From positions 51,128-115,127 of the forward strand of contig CALNVZ010002100.1 of assembly GCA_940671915.1 (NCBI GenBank): DNA of 64,000 bases, in the 5' to 3' direction. Positions 20,971 to 35,100 of the stretch are shown piece after piece; the stretch's first letter is position 1, and each line of letters begins with the position of its first letter. The notes under the pieces were generated by a model. The model was not told where the DNA came from, ran no database searches, and saw nothing but the letters and a program-made list of their open reading frames with translations. Position numbers and translations under genes: made by a program. The DNA comes from Paracentrotus lividus. Its lineage: Eukaryota > Echinodermata > Echinoidea > Camarodonta > Echinidae.

Positions 20971-23725
20971 ACAAGATATGCAATATTAGTAAATACAATG
21001 TTTTTAAGTGGTGGAGACATTTTGTAATTCTGATGTATGAAAATCAAGATATGTCATGATAGATTTCACCAGGTAAATAAAGGCTAATGGATTGATGCAA
21101 TGTGTAATGGACCTGACTGAATACTGCATGATTGCTCACTCCCGTTCATTTCAAATATTGTTGCTATACTATGTGTGGTATATATATATATGAATGGAGT
21201 TTAGATTGCTAACTAGAAAAATTTTACAGACATGTGATAATATTACGGTTCTTGTGTATATAACCTGGGATACTAGCAGATTCAATCAGCAAAATTTACC
21301 TTAATTCTACAATGTATTTGTAAAAAAAAATTCATAGTAGCCTACTAGAAGAAAGTTTAGGCAGTGAGAACAGTTGTATTTTTGCAAAAACATTGGCATT
21401 TTTGCTGTTTGTAATTGTCAGGAGCATTCATGCATAGAGATGATATCTGTAAACATCACGGGCGTATAGACACAAATTCCTTTTTTTTGTAAGTGGAGGG
21501 GGATGAAGTATTAATAATCGGTAGAACGGGATAAAATTCTTTTGTTAGTGGGGGTATGCGCTACGCCAGTGGTAAATATTGTTATATACATGTACTATGC
21601 ATATAAGGTTTTTAAAAACAAAAAAATTTTACTTACAAACAAGTCGCAAAAATTAAATGTTAACTCAAGTAAGAGCAAACAATGTAGAATGTAGGTCTTT
21701 ACTGTTTAAAAATATGTTCTCCTTGATCCCATGAACATTTTGTTTCTATCATGATCCATGAACGGAAAATGAAAACCAAAGTTTGTAAATTGTAAAAATG
21801 TACTTTTTGAATAACTTTTGTTGAATTATTTTAAAGATTACATATGATTGTAACGATGAGAAGGTTATATGTTTCTGAAAAAGCCTCTGAAGATTGTGTT
21901 TGGTCAAAATATTATTTAGCCAACCACTATGAATATGTTTTGCCTTATAACATGAAGCGATTTTTTTTTTTTTTTTTCTATCTTTGACTGGCTGGACTAT
22001 GAGACAAATTTTGAGGGGGTCTAGGGTCACTTGTTGGTAGGGTCAAAGGTCATTTGAGGTCGAATGTTTAGTTTTGGGTATTAAGTATAAGCTATTTTGC
22101 CACTTTGTCTAATGTATTGTTGACAAATATGAAATGATTTCATCTAAATTATTTTTCATGTTTTCTTAGAACCTTCAAGAATATACCTTAGATTAAGGTT
22201 TTCTCTTTAAAAATTTAGATAAGACCAGTGTTTAGCTCTGATGTTCCATGTTTAACCAACGAAAAATAGCTTGGACTTGCTATTTCACTTGCGAGTTTCT
22301 ATAACTGAAATTACCCTTTCATACATAGGTTATTGAATAGACTTGTATTATGTAGTCGGTCAAATACACTTAATGTTCTATGAAACATCTCATAGAGTAC
22401 TCTTTACTGTATGACTGATGATTATTAAATGCTTGACATTTAGATTCAATTTTGCATTCACTTTTAATCTCATTTTAATTTCATCTTTGATTATTATTTG
22501 GTACATTTAGCACTTCTTTTTATTTTGTATTCAATCAGATAAACCTTTTTATTTCATATTACATCTACACCTAATAAGGAACCATTGAAAGACTCAATAA
22601 ATTTTCATGCTATTTCTGACCAGATTTCTTTATCATTGCTTGTATTCTAATTCGTAAGACATTTATTTACTATCATGTAGGTTTTTCGAGTTAGGTTAAG
22701 AGTTGGATGTAGAAAGAGTGTTCGGTCAACGTCGAGATGAAAAACACCATGAATACATTGCCAGTTGGCCAACACCCACTTTGACATGCCCGTATGGCCC
22801 ACATGGTCTTATTTCATTTCGTCCACAACCAGTTTGTCTAATTAACTTTTGGTGCAATTGCAACTTCGCCTAATTACTATTCTAATTCCATTTTGTCTGA
22901 TGTCCATTTTATTTTATTGGTCTACTTTAACACCACTTGGTCAATTTCTGTAACTAACTGGTAATGGACCAAATATTCGTTTAGGAATAAGACAAAAATA
23001 CTATTAGACAATTAGGCTATTGAGACGAATTGACAATTAGACGAAATGGTCATTTCACTAAGTGAGAATTAGACCAAGTATATCTTAAGCCAATTTGAAA
23101 TTAGAACAAATTGTTTTAGCCCTTGTGGTAATCGTAGATTAGTAGACCATCTGCTGTTAGACCAAATGGATATATGAACCTGAATGACACGACTAATTAA
23201 CATTCCCTGTCTATTCATGCGAGGTTGAGTGCTTCAGGATTCAGTCAGAATAAGACTATCTGAAATAAGGGCAAAGTTCAAAGAACACATTTTGGATACA
23301 TTTTTTATTATATCCCTTATCTAAGATTGTTTGCATTGAGAGTGTACACAAGGAGAAAAAGAATAGTTTAACTAAGAAAAATCGTTCTCCCAGGAATAGT
23401 TCGTTTCTTCATGACGTCACGCATATGTCTTTTTTCCTAGGGAAAAACTGGACTATACGTTTTTTCCGACCCCCCCCCCCCCCCCTCTTGAAGTTAGTAA
23501 AGAACAAAATCAAACTGAAATACACTTAAAATGTCCTAATATTCAGATTAGGCCTATATGCCCTCAAAAAAAGCTTGCACTCACTAATTATCAAAAAAAT
23601 AATATGCAACATAGGCCTATCTTATAAAAAGGTGCTGTTCAAAACACACAAGAAAATCGAAGTTCGCATTCGCATTAGCAGAAAATCACTCAAAATGTAG
23701 GCCTACAATTTTAAGGTCAACATTT
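20971..23725. other. Intergenic DNA between the two genes
   Basis: No gene supported. Ordinary AT-rich sequence with poly-T at 21,961 and poly-C at 23,470-23,485; the GTCTAATT-family inverted repeat at 22,730-23,215 is listed separately. Confidence 0.5.
22730..23215. repeat. GTCTAATT/ATTAGAC-family inverted repeat
   Basis: The left half (about 22,800-22,960) repeatedly reads TTTGTCTAATT, TTTTGTCTGATG and CAACCAGTTTGTC. The right half (about 22,960-23,210) carries the complements ATTAGACAAATG, TTAGACCAAATGG and similar, spaced at about 20-30 bp. The same word family recurs at 34,915-35,040, 59,560-59,715 and 62,385-62,620. Confidence 0.75.
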
Positions 23726-24227
23726 AAAGGGGAAGTTCACCCTGGAATTTTATTGGTCTTAAAAAATGAAGAAAAATAAAAGAAAAATATGAGTGAAGGT
23801 TTGGAGAAAATCGACCAAAAAATTATGAAGTTATGATTATTCAAAGTTTTGATTCTGTGACGTCACATGCGAGCAGATCTCCTATGTGTTATGTGGTGTA
23901 AATTCCATAAAATGTCTTTTTTTTTTAAAGAAATTAATTATGTCACCTGTGCGGTCGATATACCATCAAACATATGTTCATATATACATGACTATATCAA
24001 ATTGACCCATTTCTTTATCAAGAACCATGACAAAAAGACAAATTTATGGAATTTACATACACAACCAATGGGAGAGCTGCTCGCACGTGACGTCACACAA
24101 TCAAAACTTTAAATATTCATAACTTCGCTATTTTTTGGTCGATTTTCTTCAAACTTTCACTAATATTTTTTTATTATTTTTCTTCATTTTTTAAGACCAA
24201 TGAAATTCCAGGGTGAACTTCCCCTTT
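23726..24227. mobile_element. MITE with long inverted repeats and 7-bp target duplication
   Basis: Ends AAAGGGGAAGTTCACCC and GGGTGAACTTCCCCTTT. Inverted similarity extends inward about 150 bp per side, through GACGTCACATGCGAGCAG (left) and CTGCTCGCACGTGACGTCAC (right). Identical 7-bp AACATTT flanks lie at 23,719-23,725 and 24,228-24,234. The duplication length suggests a hAT-like or similar superfamily, but the termini do not settle it. No coding sequence. Confidence 0.9.
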
Positions 24228-24539
24228 AACATTTTCAGCTGGTGCTTTGCGCTCACATTATTTTGTTTGATATATGATTCGAAATTTCTAATCCTGTGCA
24301 TCTGAGAATTAAAAAAAAAACACTCAATGTTTACCTTTGTCGGGTTAGTAGCCCCCCCCCCCCCCCCATAGCTCTTGCATGCATTGTTGATTAATTAATT
24401 AAGACACATAACCCTAACGCTAACCTCCCCCCCCCCCCCCCAAAACGCACCACAACACACACACACACGGTCGAGTAGTTAGCTAGAGTTTTTGGGGGGT
24501 GGGGTTAATGTCTAGCTTATTTGATCTAGGGGGTACGGG
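24228..24539. other. Spacer with poly-C tracts
   Basis: Low-complexity DNA between two MITEs, with C runs at 24,353-24,367 and 24,427-24,441 and a short (AC)n tract near 24,457. No gene or element recognised. Confidence 0.4.
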
Positions 24540-24780
24540 TGTAACACAAAGACTTACGATTGATTAAAAGTTACGATTGATTTTTTTTTCTCGGTAGCCT
24601 CATCATAGACTGGCTGCTTCAAAGTTGATGATCTTAATCATAACCCTAGCCCTAACCATACTCTTAATCATGTCCAAATCCTAATTCATGACTGTACCGG
24701 GTTTTCAAATGAGGTTGCCAAGAAAAAATCAATCGTAACTGTACTTTTAATCAATCGTAAGTTACAGTCTTTGTGTTACA
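24540..24780. mobile_element. Short foldback MITE
   Basis: Arms of about 75 bp: left begins TGTAACACAAAGACTTACG and right ends CTTTGTGTTACA, with ATTGATTAAAAGTTACGATT and its inverted partner inside. Total 241 bp with a short central segment. I could not identify a clear target-site duplication. Confidence 0.85.
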
Positions 24781-26119
24781 TGCACACTATCACTGCGGAA
24801 AACGTCAACATCGAATTTACTCTTAGCCTTAGGAATAGATTTGATTCTTACAAGTTTCAAGACGTGATTCTACCATTCTTACAAACCATTTTAGGTAGGC
24901 TAGAGTACTTTATTCTTCTTTATTCTTTAAAGAATACTTTATTCACAAAAAGACTGCAAAAAAGCAACGGTATCCCCGGCAATATTTTTGACGCCGGCAC
25001 TTTTACCAGTCCCATTAATGGAATATTGTGTATGGTTCATTTTTGTTGTGTATCCGGACGGTTTTGGGTATCCGAAGTTTGATCACAAAACTTCATAAGT
25101 GGACAGGATGAGGATGAGAAAAAGAAATGAGAAGAGGAAAATAAGAAATTATATTTTAAAGCTTGAGAGGAAGAAGAGAGGTAATGTTTTAGATGGAGAT
25201 TGGAGGAAAGAAATGAATAGATCAATCAGAAAACTTGACTTTGAGTCATTTTGAGAATTGAGCGTGAGCACTTGTAGGTTTACTAGGTCAATACAAAGTA
25301 TTGACCTAGTATTGAAAGTGGAACTAAGGATGGCAGGTTTTGCATCTTGGTCCATTGGTTTTTCCCCATGAATTTTCTTCTTTTTGCAAAAGATATTGAC
25401 TCTAAATTGAAGCCTTCCTAATTTATGTTTATCATTGTCATAGAATAGGTTTTCAATAAATTTGATTTCACTATCACACCAGTATCTATTAGTATCATGA
25501 CATGATAAAAAAAGAATAAAAAAGACTCCCGATTTTTCGCCGACTCTGGCAAAACTGGTTTGGGATGCATTCAGTCTCCACACAAAATTTTTGCCACAGT
25601 GCCGACTGAGCCTTGCTGCTAGCGTGAGCGTGAGGGTTGGGGACGAGGGGGCAATTGAATATAGACCTCTAACTGTTAGCATTTATTATTGAATACACTT
25701 TAATTGTTGTATGGCGGTTATGCAAGTGGTTTTGTATCTGTATAGACGTTTGGTCAGCAAAATGTCAGGTTCTGACACATCACGCTAGTGGTTCTTGGGT
25801 TCTCACTAGGCTAAAGTCGTGAGTACAAGAGAGGTTGATTATTTCACATTTCATCTGCTCACATAATGTAATTTAAAATATGCTTAAGATATAAAAGACA
25901 TTTGAAAGTCTGGCTTTCACTTCCCACTTCGGAGCCACACTCTATTGGGAGACCTCAGAAAATAAACACTAATAACTTGCTTTATTCATTTCAACTTTAA
26001 ATCAATTTATTTCCAAAAATCAAAATACAATAAAAAATAGTAGGCCTAAGAGAATTTTTTTTTTTCCTGAAATTCTCAATTTTCACAGATTGACATAATT
26101 GCATTACAGAAGGTCAACA
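24781..26119. other. Upstream region of AP4E1, promoter not resolved
   Basis: A minus-strand frame at 25,149-25,682 is open but matches nothing I know. A CpG-containing segment near 25,530-25,640 could be promoter or an untranslated first exon. A short palindrome, AATACAAAGTATT, lies near 25,290. A possible 3' splice site (TTTTCACAG) precedes the start codon by about 30 bp, so a non-coding first exon is plausible. Confidence 0.35.
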
Positions 26120-29100
26120 ATGGAGAAAGCTTTTGGTGGGATCATTGTTGGTCCCAGGAACACAAGTATATCAAGCGGTTTCTACAGCCTAGTTAGAGCC
26201 ATCAGGAGAGCTAACTCAAAAGGGGTAATTATTGTAAACATGTATTAATCTGCGTATTTCTAAAGGATCTAAATTCTTTCAATGTAAGAATTCAAATTCT
26301 TTCAATGTAAGAATTCAAATTCTTTGGGTGTACCAGATTACACACAGCAGAAATAGTCTAATGCTAACATTCCATGTTCCTATCCCACATGAGAAGTATC
26401 ATAGTGTAGTGGTCATACCATTGTACTGAGAAAGCAAGGACTGTGAGTTCGATTCCCGGCATGACACTTACGTCCTAGGGCATGGGCGTTTTGACTACAG
26501 TGCTCCTCCCCACCCAGGTGCAAATTGGGTACCCAGTAGGAATGGAACGATTGCGCCTTAAAGGCTGCCGTGTATCTGAATGATCCCTTTGGGATTGGAC
26601 AGGTGTCAGAAAGACTTACAAGCATCCGATGACTGGGGTAATAATAATTGTAAAGTGCTTAGAGATGAATTTGTTTTTTATTAAGCTCTTATCATTATTA
26701 TTATGAGCAAGCATGAGCCAGCCACCTTGAACACCTTCCCCCCCCCCCCCCAATGCCTGACAGATTACACCAAAGTCAGCACCCAGATGTTCTGACGACA
26801 AATTAAGCTTGCCCAAACATCCATATGCTCTCAAGTTTTGGAATTACCCGGGAGAGATATATTATCAATATCAGGATTCATAAAAACTGTATGCGGTACA
26901 TTTTTTAATTAATTTTTTTTTCCTTCTTTTTTTTTTCTTACAAAGCATCAATAAGCTGACGAGCTGGTCTGTAAAGAAACCAGAGTAACACCTATCAAGA
27001 TCTTAAATTATGCATTGATAAAATTTAGGTTTTTGTAGAAGACTTTTGACCAGGACACTAATATTGCAGGGCTCAAAATGTTTCCTCCTTGTTCCTTTTT
27101 TTTTCGTTGGCATGGGCCATATCAGCATTTGTGTTAAATGAAATTTTATAAGTGGGGCAGGAGGCGCACATTATCACAAATATACATTTTACATGTATGG
27201 GAGAATGGATTTCGACCACAATATAAATTTATATGTATTTCATTAATTTTACAGGAAGAAGAACGGATTGTGCAAAAGGAATTGGAACTTATCAGACAGA
27301 ATTTGTCCCAACCTGATGTTTCATTGGTAGGTTATTTTTATTTCTCATTCAATAATGATGAATGTTGTCTCTAATTTTAAGAATGCACAAAAGTCCATTT
27401 GTCTTGTTACCTGCAATAAATTTAAATGAGGGGATTCTAAATGAGCGGTGAATGCTTTCTAGCTAGACATATTTCGGTCTCACAAGTAGCATGGGTTCAT
27501 AAAAAGTTGTGCAATAAACTTTCAGACATTTTCAAAGTTTCTTTTCTAATCTATTTTTTTTGCAGACAGGTGCACAGTTGTAAGTTGTTTCGATAAATTA
27601 CATTAGACGGTTTCCTTGCACACATTCATCTCAATCATTTTTTCTTAAAACATTTTCCTTGAATACTGTGAGCAGAAGTATGAATTATTAGAAAGGTTGC
27701 TATCAAAAGTGAACTTTGATATTCACCAACATTTGTCAGAATAAGAGGCAAATTAGAAAAGCACAACATAAATAGGCAATTAACCGTTCTGTAAGAAACC
27801 CCATTTATAAGTTGAGTAAATCCATTGTCACATTGCTTTGATTTTAGTTGATGACTCTATACTTTTTAAACCGATGATAATCAAACAATTTACAACCTGG
27901 TAATGATCTTTTAAGAAACTTATTATATAATTGTTCCATTTTGCTGTAGAAAAAGCTGAAGGAGTTCATGGTTCGGCTCATGTATTGTGAGATGCTAGGT
28001 CAGTCAGCTAGTTTTGCTTATATTCATGCAATCAAAATGGCTCAACAAGGAACTCTTCTCAACAAGAGAGTTGGTAAGGATAATAACTCACAATTTTCAA
28101 TATCAAATTTTTCATATTTCTTATCATCATTTTGCTTATTATCATCATCATCATCATCATCATCTTTATTATTATTATTATTTGTAATATTGTAAAAATA
28201 TCGATTGAGATGTGCAGGGTATAAGGACACATACACAAATTGTGGTTCAGTTTTTACAGCTTTGAATATGCAACGAGAAATACTTCTAGAATTGAATGTC
28301 TGCCAGACGCACAATGATATACACGATAGAACTTCTGATGGAATTGTCTCTATTTTAAATCTAATCTCTATCTGTTGCCTGTATGTGTAAATGTAATGAA
28401 GTGTACGTGCATTAGCATTAAGGTGCCTTCTCCATTCAAAAGCCGTCAGTTTCCCGCAGCTTCCTGTTCCACTCCGAGAAACATTCGGCTTTCAGCTTTT
28501 AACGTGTTTAAGCCGTATTAAGATTTCGTGATTCCGTTCAAAAGCCGATAAATCGGCGTTTGGAACAAAAGACAAACTGACACCTAAGGACTGTTATTTA
28601 ACATTTTCGATTTAACAATGATTAATTTCAGGTTATTTGGGAGTGAATTTGTTCCTGGACAGTGAACATGAGCTCATACTACTATTGATCAATACAATTC
28701 AGAAAGATCTGAATAGCACCAATGTACTTGATGTATGCGGAGGATTAACAGCATGTACTAATCTTATTGGACCTGAGATGATTCCAGTTATTCTTCCACT
28801 TATAGCAAAAAACTTACAACATCCGCAGTAAGTAAAATAATATTCGCTAAATCTTTATACTCTTTTCCTCCTGTGAGAAATCTAATACAGTCCATTCTCA
28901 TTATAATGAGGTTCTTTATATTAATACATAAGCGTATATTTTCGCAATTTTGGACTAGTTGAGGAAATTCGCGGAAGCAAAATTTCGTGATTTTTGTGAT
29001 GACTTTATTACCATAAATAGCCTTGTACTAAAGTGGAAATTTTCGCCATAACGGGTTCACGAAATTCGCGAAAATAAAGTCATCACGAAAATAAGCACTT

Positions 29101-32100
29101 ATACAGTATCTTATTTTCATATTCATATTACATTCTTAAGACACAATCTTGAAGTGCAGGGATGCCAGTAGTCTGGCTATAGCTTGAATTTTTTTTTTTT
29201 TTTTTTTTTTGACCAGAGTTACAGCTCCTCTGCCTGCTCTTTGTCAGTCTAAACAAGTTCCCAACGCCACTCGTAGCATGATCTGTTGAAGAAAAAGAAA
29301 TCTCTGTAGGAACTCTGTTTAAACTCACAATCTGGATACTAGTTGGAGGAGACTACTGAATTATAAAGTGTGTATACAGAGAAATATTGCTGATGGCCTT
29401 ACTAAGTGTAATTGTTTATAAAAAATGTACAGAACATGTGGTTGATTTAAAACTAATTACACAAATAAGCTTTCCAGAATTTACAGCAGCATGTGTCATA
29501 TTAGCAAAATGTCATATAAAAAATGTTTTGCTTTTTAGTTTCAATTATCTCTTATCTCACATCTCAAATAATTAGTTTCTGATTGATCTAATACTAAAAG
29601 CATACATTGTAAATAAATACAATTTGATCATGTTTGACAGGGAGATTGTGAGGAGGAAAGCAGTATTGGTTCACCATAGCTTCCTGCTGTCTTGTCCACA
29701 ACTCATACGTCACATGACAGAGCTTTTCCAACAAGCTTTGTGTGATAGATCCACAGGGGTAATGACTGGTGCTCTACACATATATCAAGCATTGATTAAG
29801 GTATGTGTAATTCATTCCAGTTATGAGTAGGGCTCAACATTCGAAATGTTAATTGATCTTCATTTTTAACTGAACCTAATGAAATTAGAATTTATTTGGT
29901 ATCCTATTTGGCGCTTCATATCTCAAGCTGTTTATAACTTATGAATGACATGGTTAAACACCCACTGGTGTCTTTCTGCGGCTAACTGGAGACAAAGATG
30001 ATATTTCTTATTATTAATTATTTTAATTTGTTATAAAGGAGCACCCAGAGGACTTCAAGTCATTGGTACGTCCCCTTACCAGCATTTTAAAGCAAGTAGT
30101 GCAGAGAAAGTTGTCACAGGAATATGAATTTCGAGGAATTCCTGCTCCCTGGTTACAGATTGAAATTTTGAAGATGCTCTCAAGACTTGGCCTCAATGAT
30201 CCAAAGTAAGCTTTTATTTTACCCTTGTCAATATTTATGAGTGAAATTAAATTTCCTATAATAGCAAATATTTCTTAATTGGAAAAAAATAAAAATGATG
30301 TGCGATTTCTTTGCGTACAAATTTGAAAACATGATTAAGTGAATGTTCAATGTTTAATTTTAGATACTTCTAAAGAAGCCTTCATAATATCTTCCAATTA
30401 CTTCTTTCACTGGATGTGGTCCATGATTGTATAATTTCAGTGTTTTGCAATACATGATTTGTTTCTACAGTACCCAGTATTACAGGTTAATTATGCATTC
30501 TTAATTGTTCCAGTTCTCATGGCCTTTTCTCACTCTGTTTCCTGATATTGCAGAACAAGTCTGATGATGTACGATGTTCTGGAAGAAGTATTGGATTCTT
30601 CCAACACTCTGTCATTGATATCATGTGGTAAGTGCCATTCTTTGTTTCTTTGATTTATTAATTGTTGTTACGCTGTTGTTAATGGCAAGTATCTCCCTTT
30701 ATATCATACCCTCTCCTTTGCAGCCTTAGTACTCTGTTATTTCTTTGTTTGGTTTTACAGGTGTCCAATACGAATGCATCATGACCATTGCTAACATTCA
30801 TCCCAAACCCAGTCTATTGAAGAAAGCTTCTATCTGTATCAACAGATTCCTCCGATCACAAAGCAACAACCTCAAGTATTTAGGTATGTATATACTATGT
30901 GGCTCTTCTTAATTGACAGTCTCAAGTATCTAGTGTATGTACTGTGCAGCTATGACCAGCTCCAGTACCTAGTTGGCTAGGTTGAAAGAGTTGATATTAT
31001 AGTGGTTGCAATACCTCAAGTTTATCCTAATTTGTTCTGTTATTGTTGTAGGTGTGAAGGCTCTAGGAGTGATCCATAAAGTTTATCCTGAATGCTGTAG
31101 GGATCACCAGATGACTGTTGTTGAATGCTTAGAAGATGAGGATTCAACAATTAAAAGAGCTGTAAGTTTGTATGTTGTTTAATTGCAAATTTAACTACCA
31201 ACATGTGTGGAACGTATTGATTCTAAAATAGATTATGATTATCACATGATTAGACTAGAATTATAGTAGACCCATAATGAACATATGAGAGAAACTGAAA
31301 ATATACTTGTGTTTTCATTGAGTGCATATTCTTTCCAAACTCATCCCCCACTCCACACCCACTTAGTAATTACTGGGTGACTAATGAGTAATTAGTAGTT
31401 TACAGACATGCAAACTGTAAATGTTTTTTAATTTTTACCTGTCTTCTCGTCCCCCTTTTGTACATGTACCTTTAACAGACACTGAATCTGTTATATGAGA
31501 TGTGTAAAGCAGACAATATAATTGTGATATTGGACAAGGTATTAGATCATCTCAATGCAAGCAGTATGGAGAATCACAGTCAACACATCCAGAAGATGGT
31601 CTCTTTAGCTCATCAATATCCTTTGTGCAAAATTAATAGAATTATTTTCTTATCTAACGATCCGTCTTTGTAACAGCCATATTTATTTTTCTTGTGGCGA
31701 GAATACAAAAAATCTTTGTAACCTACTGGTATGCATCAAAATCATTTCATTCAATTTTTTTGTTGATTTCAGAATATTTGAGAAGATATATCTATCCCAA
31801 AAAATTTATAATCTTGAATTAGATATTTTTGTCTCGCCCGAACGAAGTTCGGCAGAGACCTAGTAATCACTTTTCCTGTTGTTCTGTTAGTCTGTTGGTC
31901 TGTTACGAAAATGTTACAGTTTTTATTTTTTGTTTAAAGACCGTGGACGGAGTAAATACAAACTTACATCGATTGAAAGCTAAGTAGTCTTATAACATAA
32001 ATACCCCCAAAAATAAATTAAATTTTCATAACAGTATTCATAAAAAGGTGATCGAACCTCAACCAGGCCATCTCTCCCAAATACTCGAAGGTTACCCCTA

Positions 32101-35100
32101 TTTTAATGGCGCGGTTGATGACGTCAAAGAATGTTAAGGGAATGCTACGGCCAGGCATGATTGGGTTTAGCCTTTAGAAAACACGTTTGTATTGCTATGT
32201 CAGAACAATAGACCCCATGTGTGCTAGGATTCTATTGTTATGGAATGAAAGGGCAAATTCATTCAACATTTAGCATGTAGCATTCCGTTAACATTTTTTG
32301 ACGTCATCAGCCACGCCAATAAAATACGGGTACTTTTTCAAGTATTTGGGAGGGATGGCCTGGTTGGGGTTCGATCATCTTGTTAATGAAATACTTTCTA
32401 GATGGACAATAAAAACGCTTAAATTGGGCATTGTTGTATTATGAAAATTATTAGCTTTCGTTCTATATGTAATTTGGGTTTTTATTTCTCTGTCCGGTCT
32501 GGGACTTTAACTTGCTCTCATTTCTTTATTTGTGCTTCATTTGTGTTAACACTTAGTACAAATGATACTTGGGTAATACCAAGTATGTGTTGATAAGGAT
32601 GATGGGGTCAAAGGTCATCTAGGGGTCAAAAGGTCAAAGGATATGAGGCACTCTGTTACACTGAAAATGTTTTAAAGTTTTTGTTTAATCTTGCTCTCAT
32701 TTCTTTATTTCTCCATCAATTGCATTCACACATGGTACAAATGATTCTTGGGTAATACACAATGTGTGTTGATGAGGATGATGAGATCAAAGGTCATATA
32801 GGGGTCAAAAGGTCAACTTTTTCTAAACTTTTTGTTTTCTTTATTTCTCTATCAATTGTGTTCACACTTGGTACAAATGTTTCTTGGTAATACCACATTT
32901 GTGTTGATAGGGATGATTGAATCAAAGGTCATGTAGGGGTCAAAAGGTCGACTTTTCTTATACATTTCCTGATTTCTTTATTTTTGCATAAATTTTGTTT
33001 AAACTTGGAACAAATGTTCATATAGGTATTGTCACATATATGTACCTACAATGGTTACATCAAAGGCCATCTTGGGGTCAAAGGTAATATTGCATGTTTT
33101 ATTGATAGCGAAATCAGGCAAAACTCGTCGTTCGCGAACCACCTTGTTGTGTAATAAAATCATTTCATCAACATTTTTTGTTACATGTCAACAAAAAAAA
33201 TTTAATGATGTTATGGCTTTTTATTAAAAATTTACTCTTTAATGAACATCTTGGATATTTCATTTGATTTGAGTTTCACAAAAATTCCAGTGTTTTATGC
33301 TTCAGTGAGCAGAAGTTATTAGAAAAATATGCAAATAAGAGAAATTTTAGAGCTTTGGTCCCACTACGTGCCTTGCCGGATTCTCAATTTAGCGTTTTGT
33401 AAAAAAAACTCTCAATAGAATTAACAAAAATATCATGAAATTAATCCGAATTTCAATTTTGTTAAATTTTGATTTCTCTCCATTGACATTGTGTACAATG
33501 TCAAAGGCCAAAACAAATCCCAAATCAACATGCTGGAACTTTTTAACAAAAAGGTGTTGGTAATATCGTTTGGCGGTTATGTTTATACACTCATCGACTG
33601 ACTTATGTGCCTAATAAGGTAAAACCATTGCGTAATGCATGAATAAACACACATATTAGATGCAAATTATCAGCGGCACTCGAAAGCTCGTGACCTTGTA
33701 AGCTAGTGTCACATTTTTGCGAGAGTGATCACGAATTTCCTTGTTCATATGTTCCACATTGTTCCAGATTTGTCCCTTGCTCCATTCATTTGATTCTTAA
33801 AGCAGATTCATGTCATTCTTTCTTTATCTTTCCAATTCACGAGCTTCGAGCATTTTCGACTTAAACAGTTGAATTTAGAGCAAAATTTATATTTTTTTTT
33901 TTTTTTTAATTAATTTTTTAACTTATTATTTACCAAAATTGCTGAATTAAACAGGTATTAGATATCATAATTCCTCAGTAATCAATCCCCATAAAAGGTA
34001 CTGCCCCAAAGTGACAAGGAGGAGACAAATTAGATGATTACATGCAGATGACTTTGATGACTTGTTTTCTTTAATGACTTTTTGTCTTTACCAGTGGCGG
34101 TCCAGGCAGGCACCTGGATTCTTCATCAAATGAAATCTAAACTAAAATTTTACAGCAACCAATTTTGCTTGAACGAAGGGATGCTAAGATAAAGTCATAT
34201 AGGGTCAAAGGTCAACTAAAGTTCGACTTTTCTTAACATGTCCTGATTTCTTTATTTTTTGCGTAAATTTTGTTTAAACTTTGAACAATGTTCATTAGGT
34301 ATTGTCACAATATGATACCTAAAAGGTTAATCATAAGCATCTTGGGGTCGAAAGGTCATATGCGTGTTTATTGATAGCGATATCAGACGAGACTCGTTCG
34401 CGAACCACCTTGTTTAAAGAATATATTCTCAAATGTTGTTTTTTTTGTATTATAATTTTTTTTAAGTGTTAGTACTAACATAACTTACAGTATCATTCAA
34501 ACAAGATATTTTCATTTTGAGGCATTGTTTTCATCATCATTATGTGCAGTAGTGTGCTATGTACTATTTCACTTACTCAGTGGGTTTGTTACCTTACAAA
34601 ATTAATCATTCATAGAAAAGTAAGTTTCTGCAATCCTAGACTGAAATCAGTAATGATTTAATTCCATCAGATATATGATCTTTATGTTTAAAGTAAAAAG
34701 ATACATTAAGGTATGCAAAGTGAAGTTCCTTAACATTTATCTACATTCCAGCCCAGTATAGATGGTATGTGACTATGATTGTGAAGATTATTAGTCATCA
34801 TAGCTGTCCTCCAAACACCATCAATACCTGATTACTACCATTAGGGAGCATGGTGAGTTGATTTTCACTTCGTCTGCTGCCTGCTTGATCTTATCAACAT
34901 GATCTAATTTCCTTTTTCCTACAACTACTATCCTTTTGGTCTAATTACCATTTAGCCTATTTTACATTGTCTAAATTATTATGTCTATTCAGTACATAGA
35001 GACTGTGTGAGACTAATGACTTCCCTCTGACTAAATTGTCCTTATTGGCCATCAAAGTATATCCCTGTTGCGCACCACTCTAGGGTTATGGTACTATGAA

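Noticed and set aside
25149-25682. 177-codon minus-strand reading frame upstream of AP4E1
   Set aside because: No domain, no signal of conservation and a mixed Ser/Leu/Phe/Lys composition; it more likely reflects a chance open frame in the AP4E1 upstream region.
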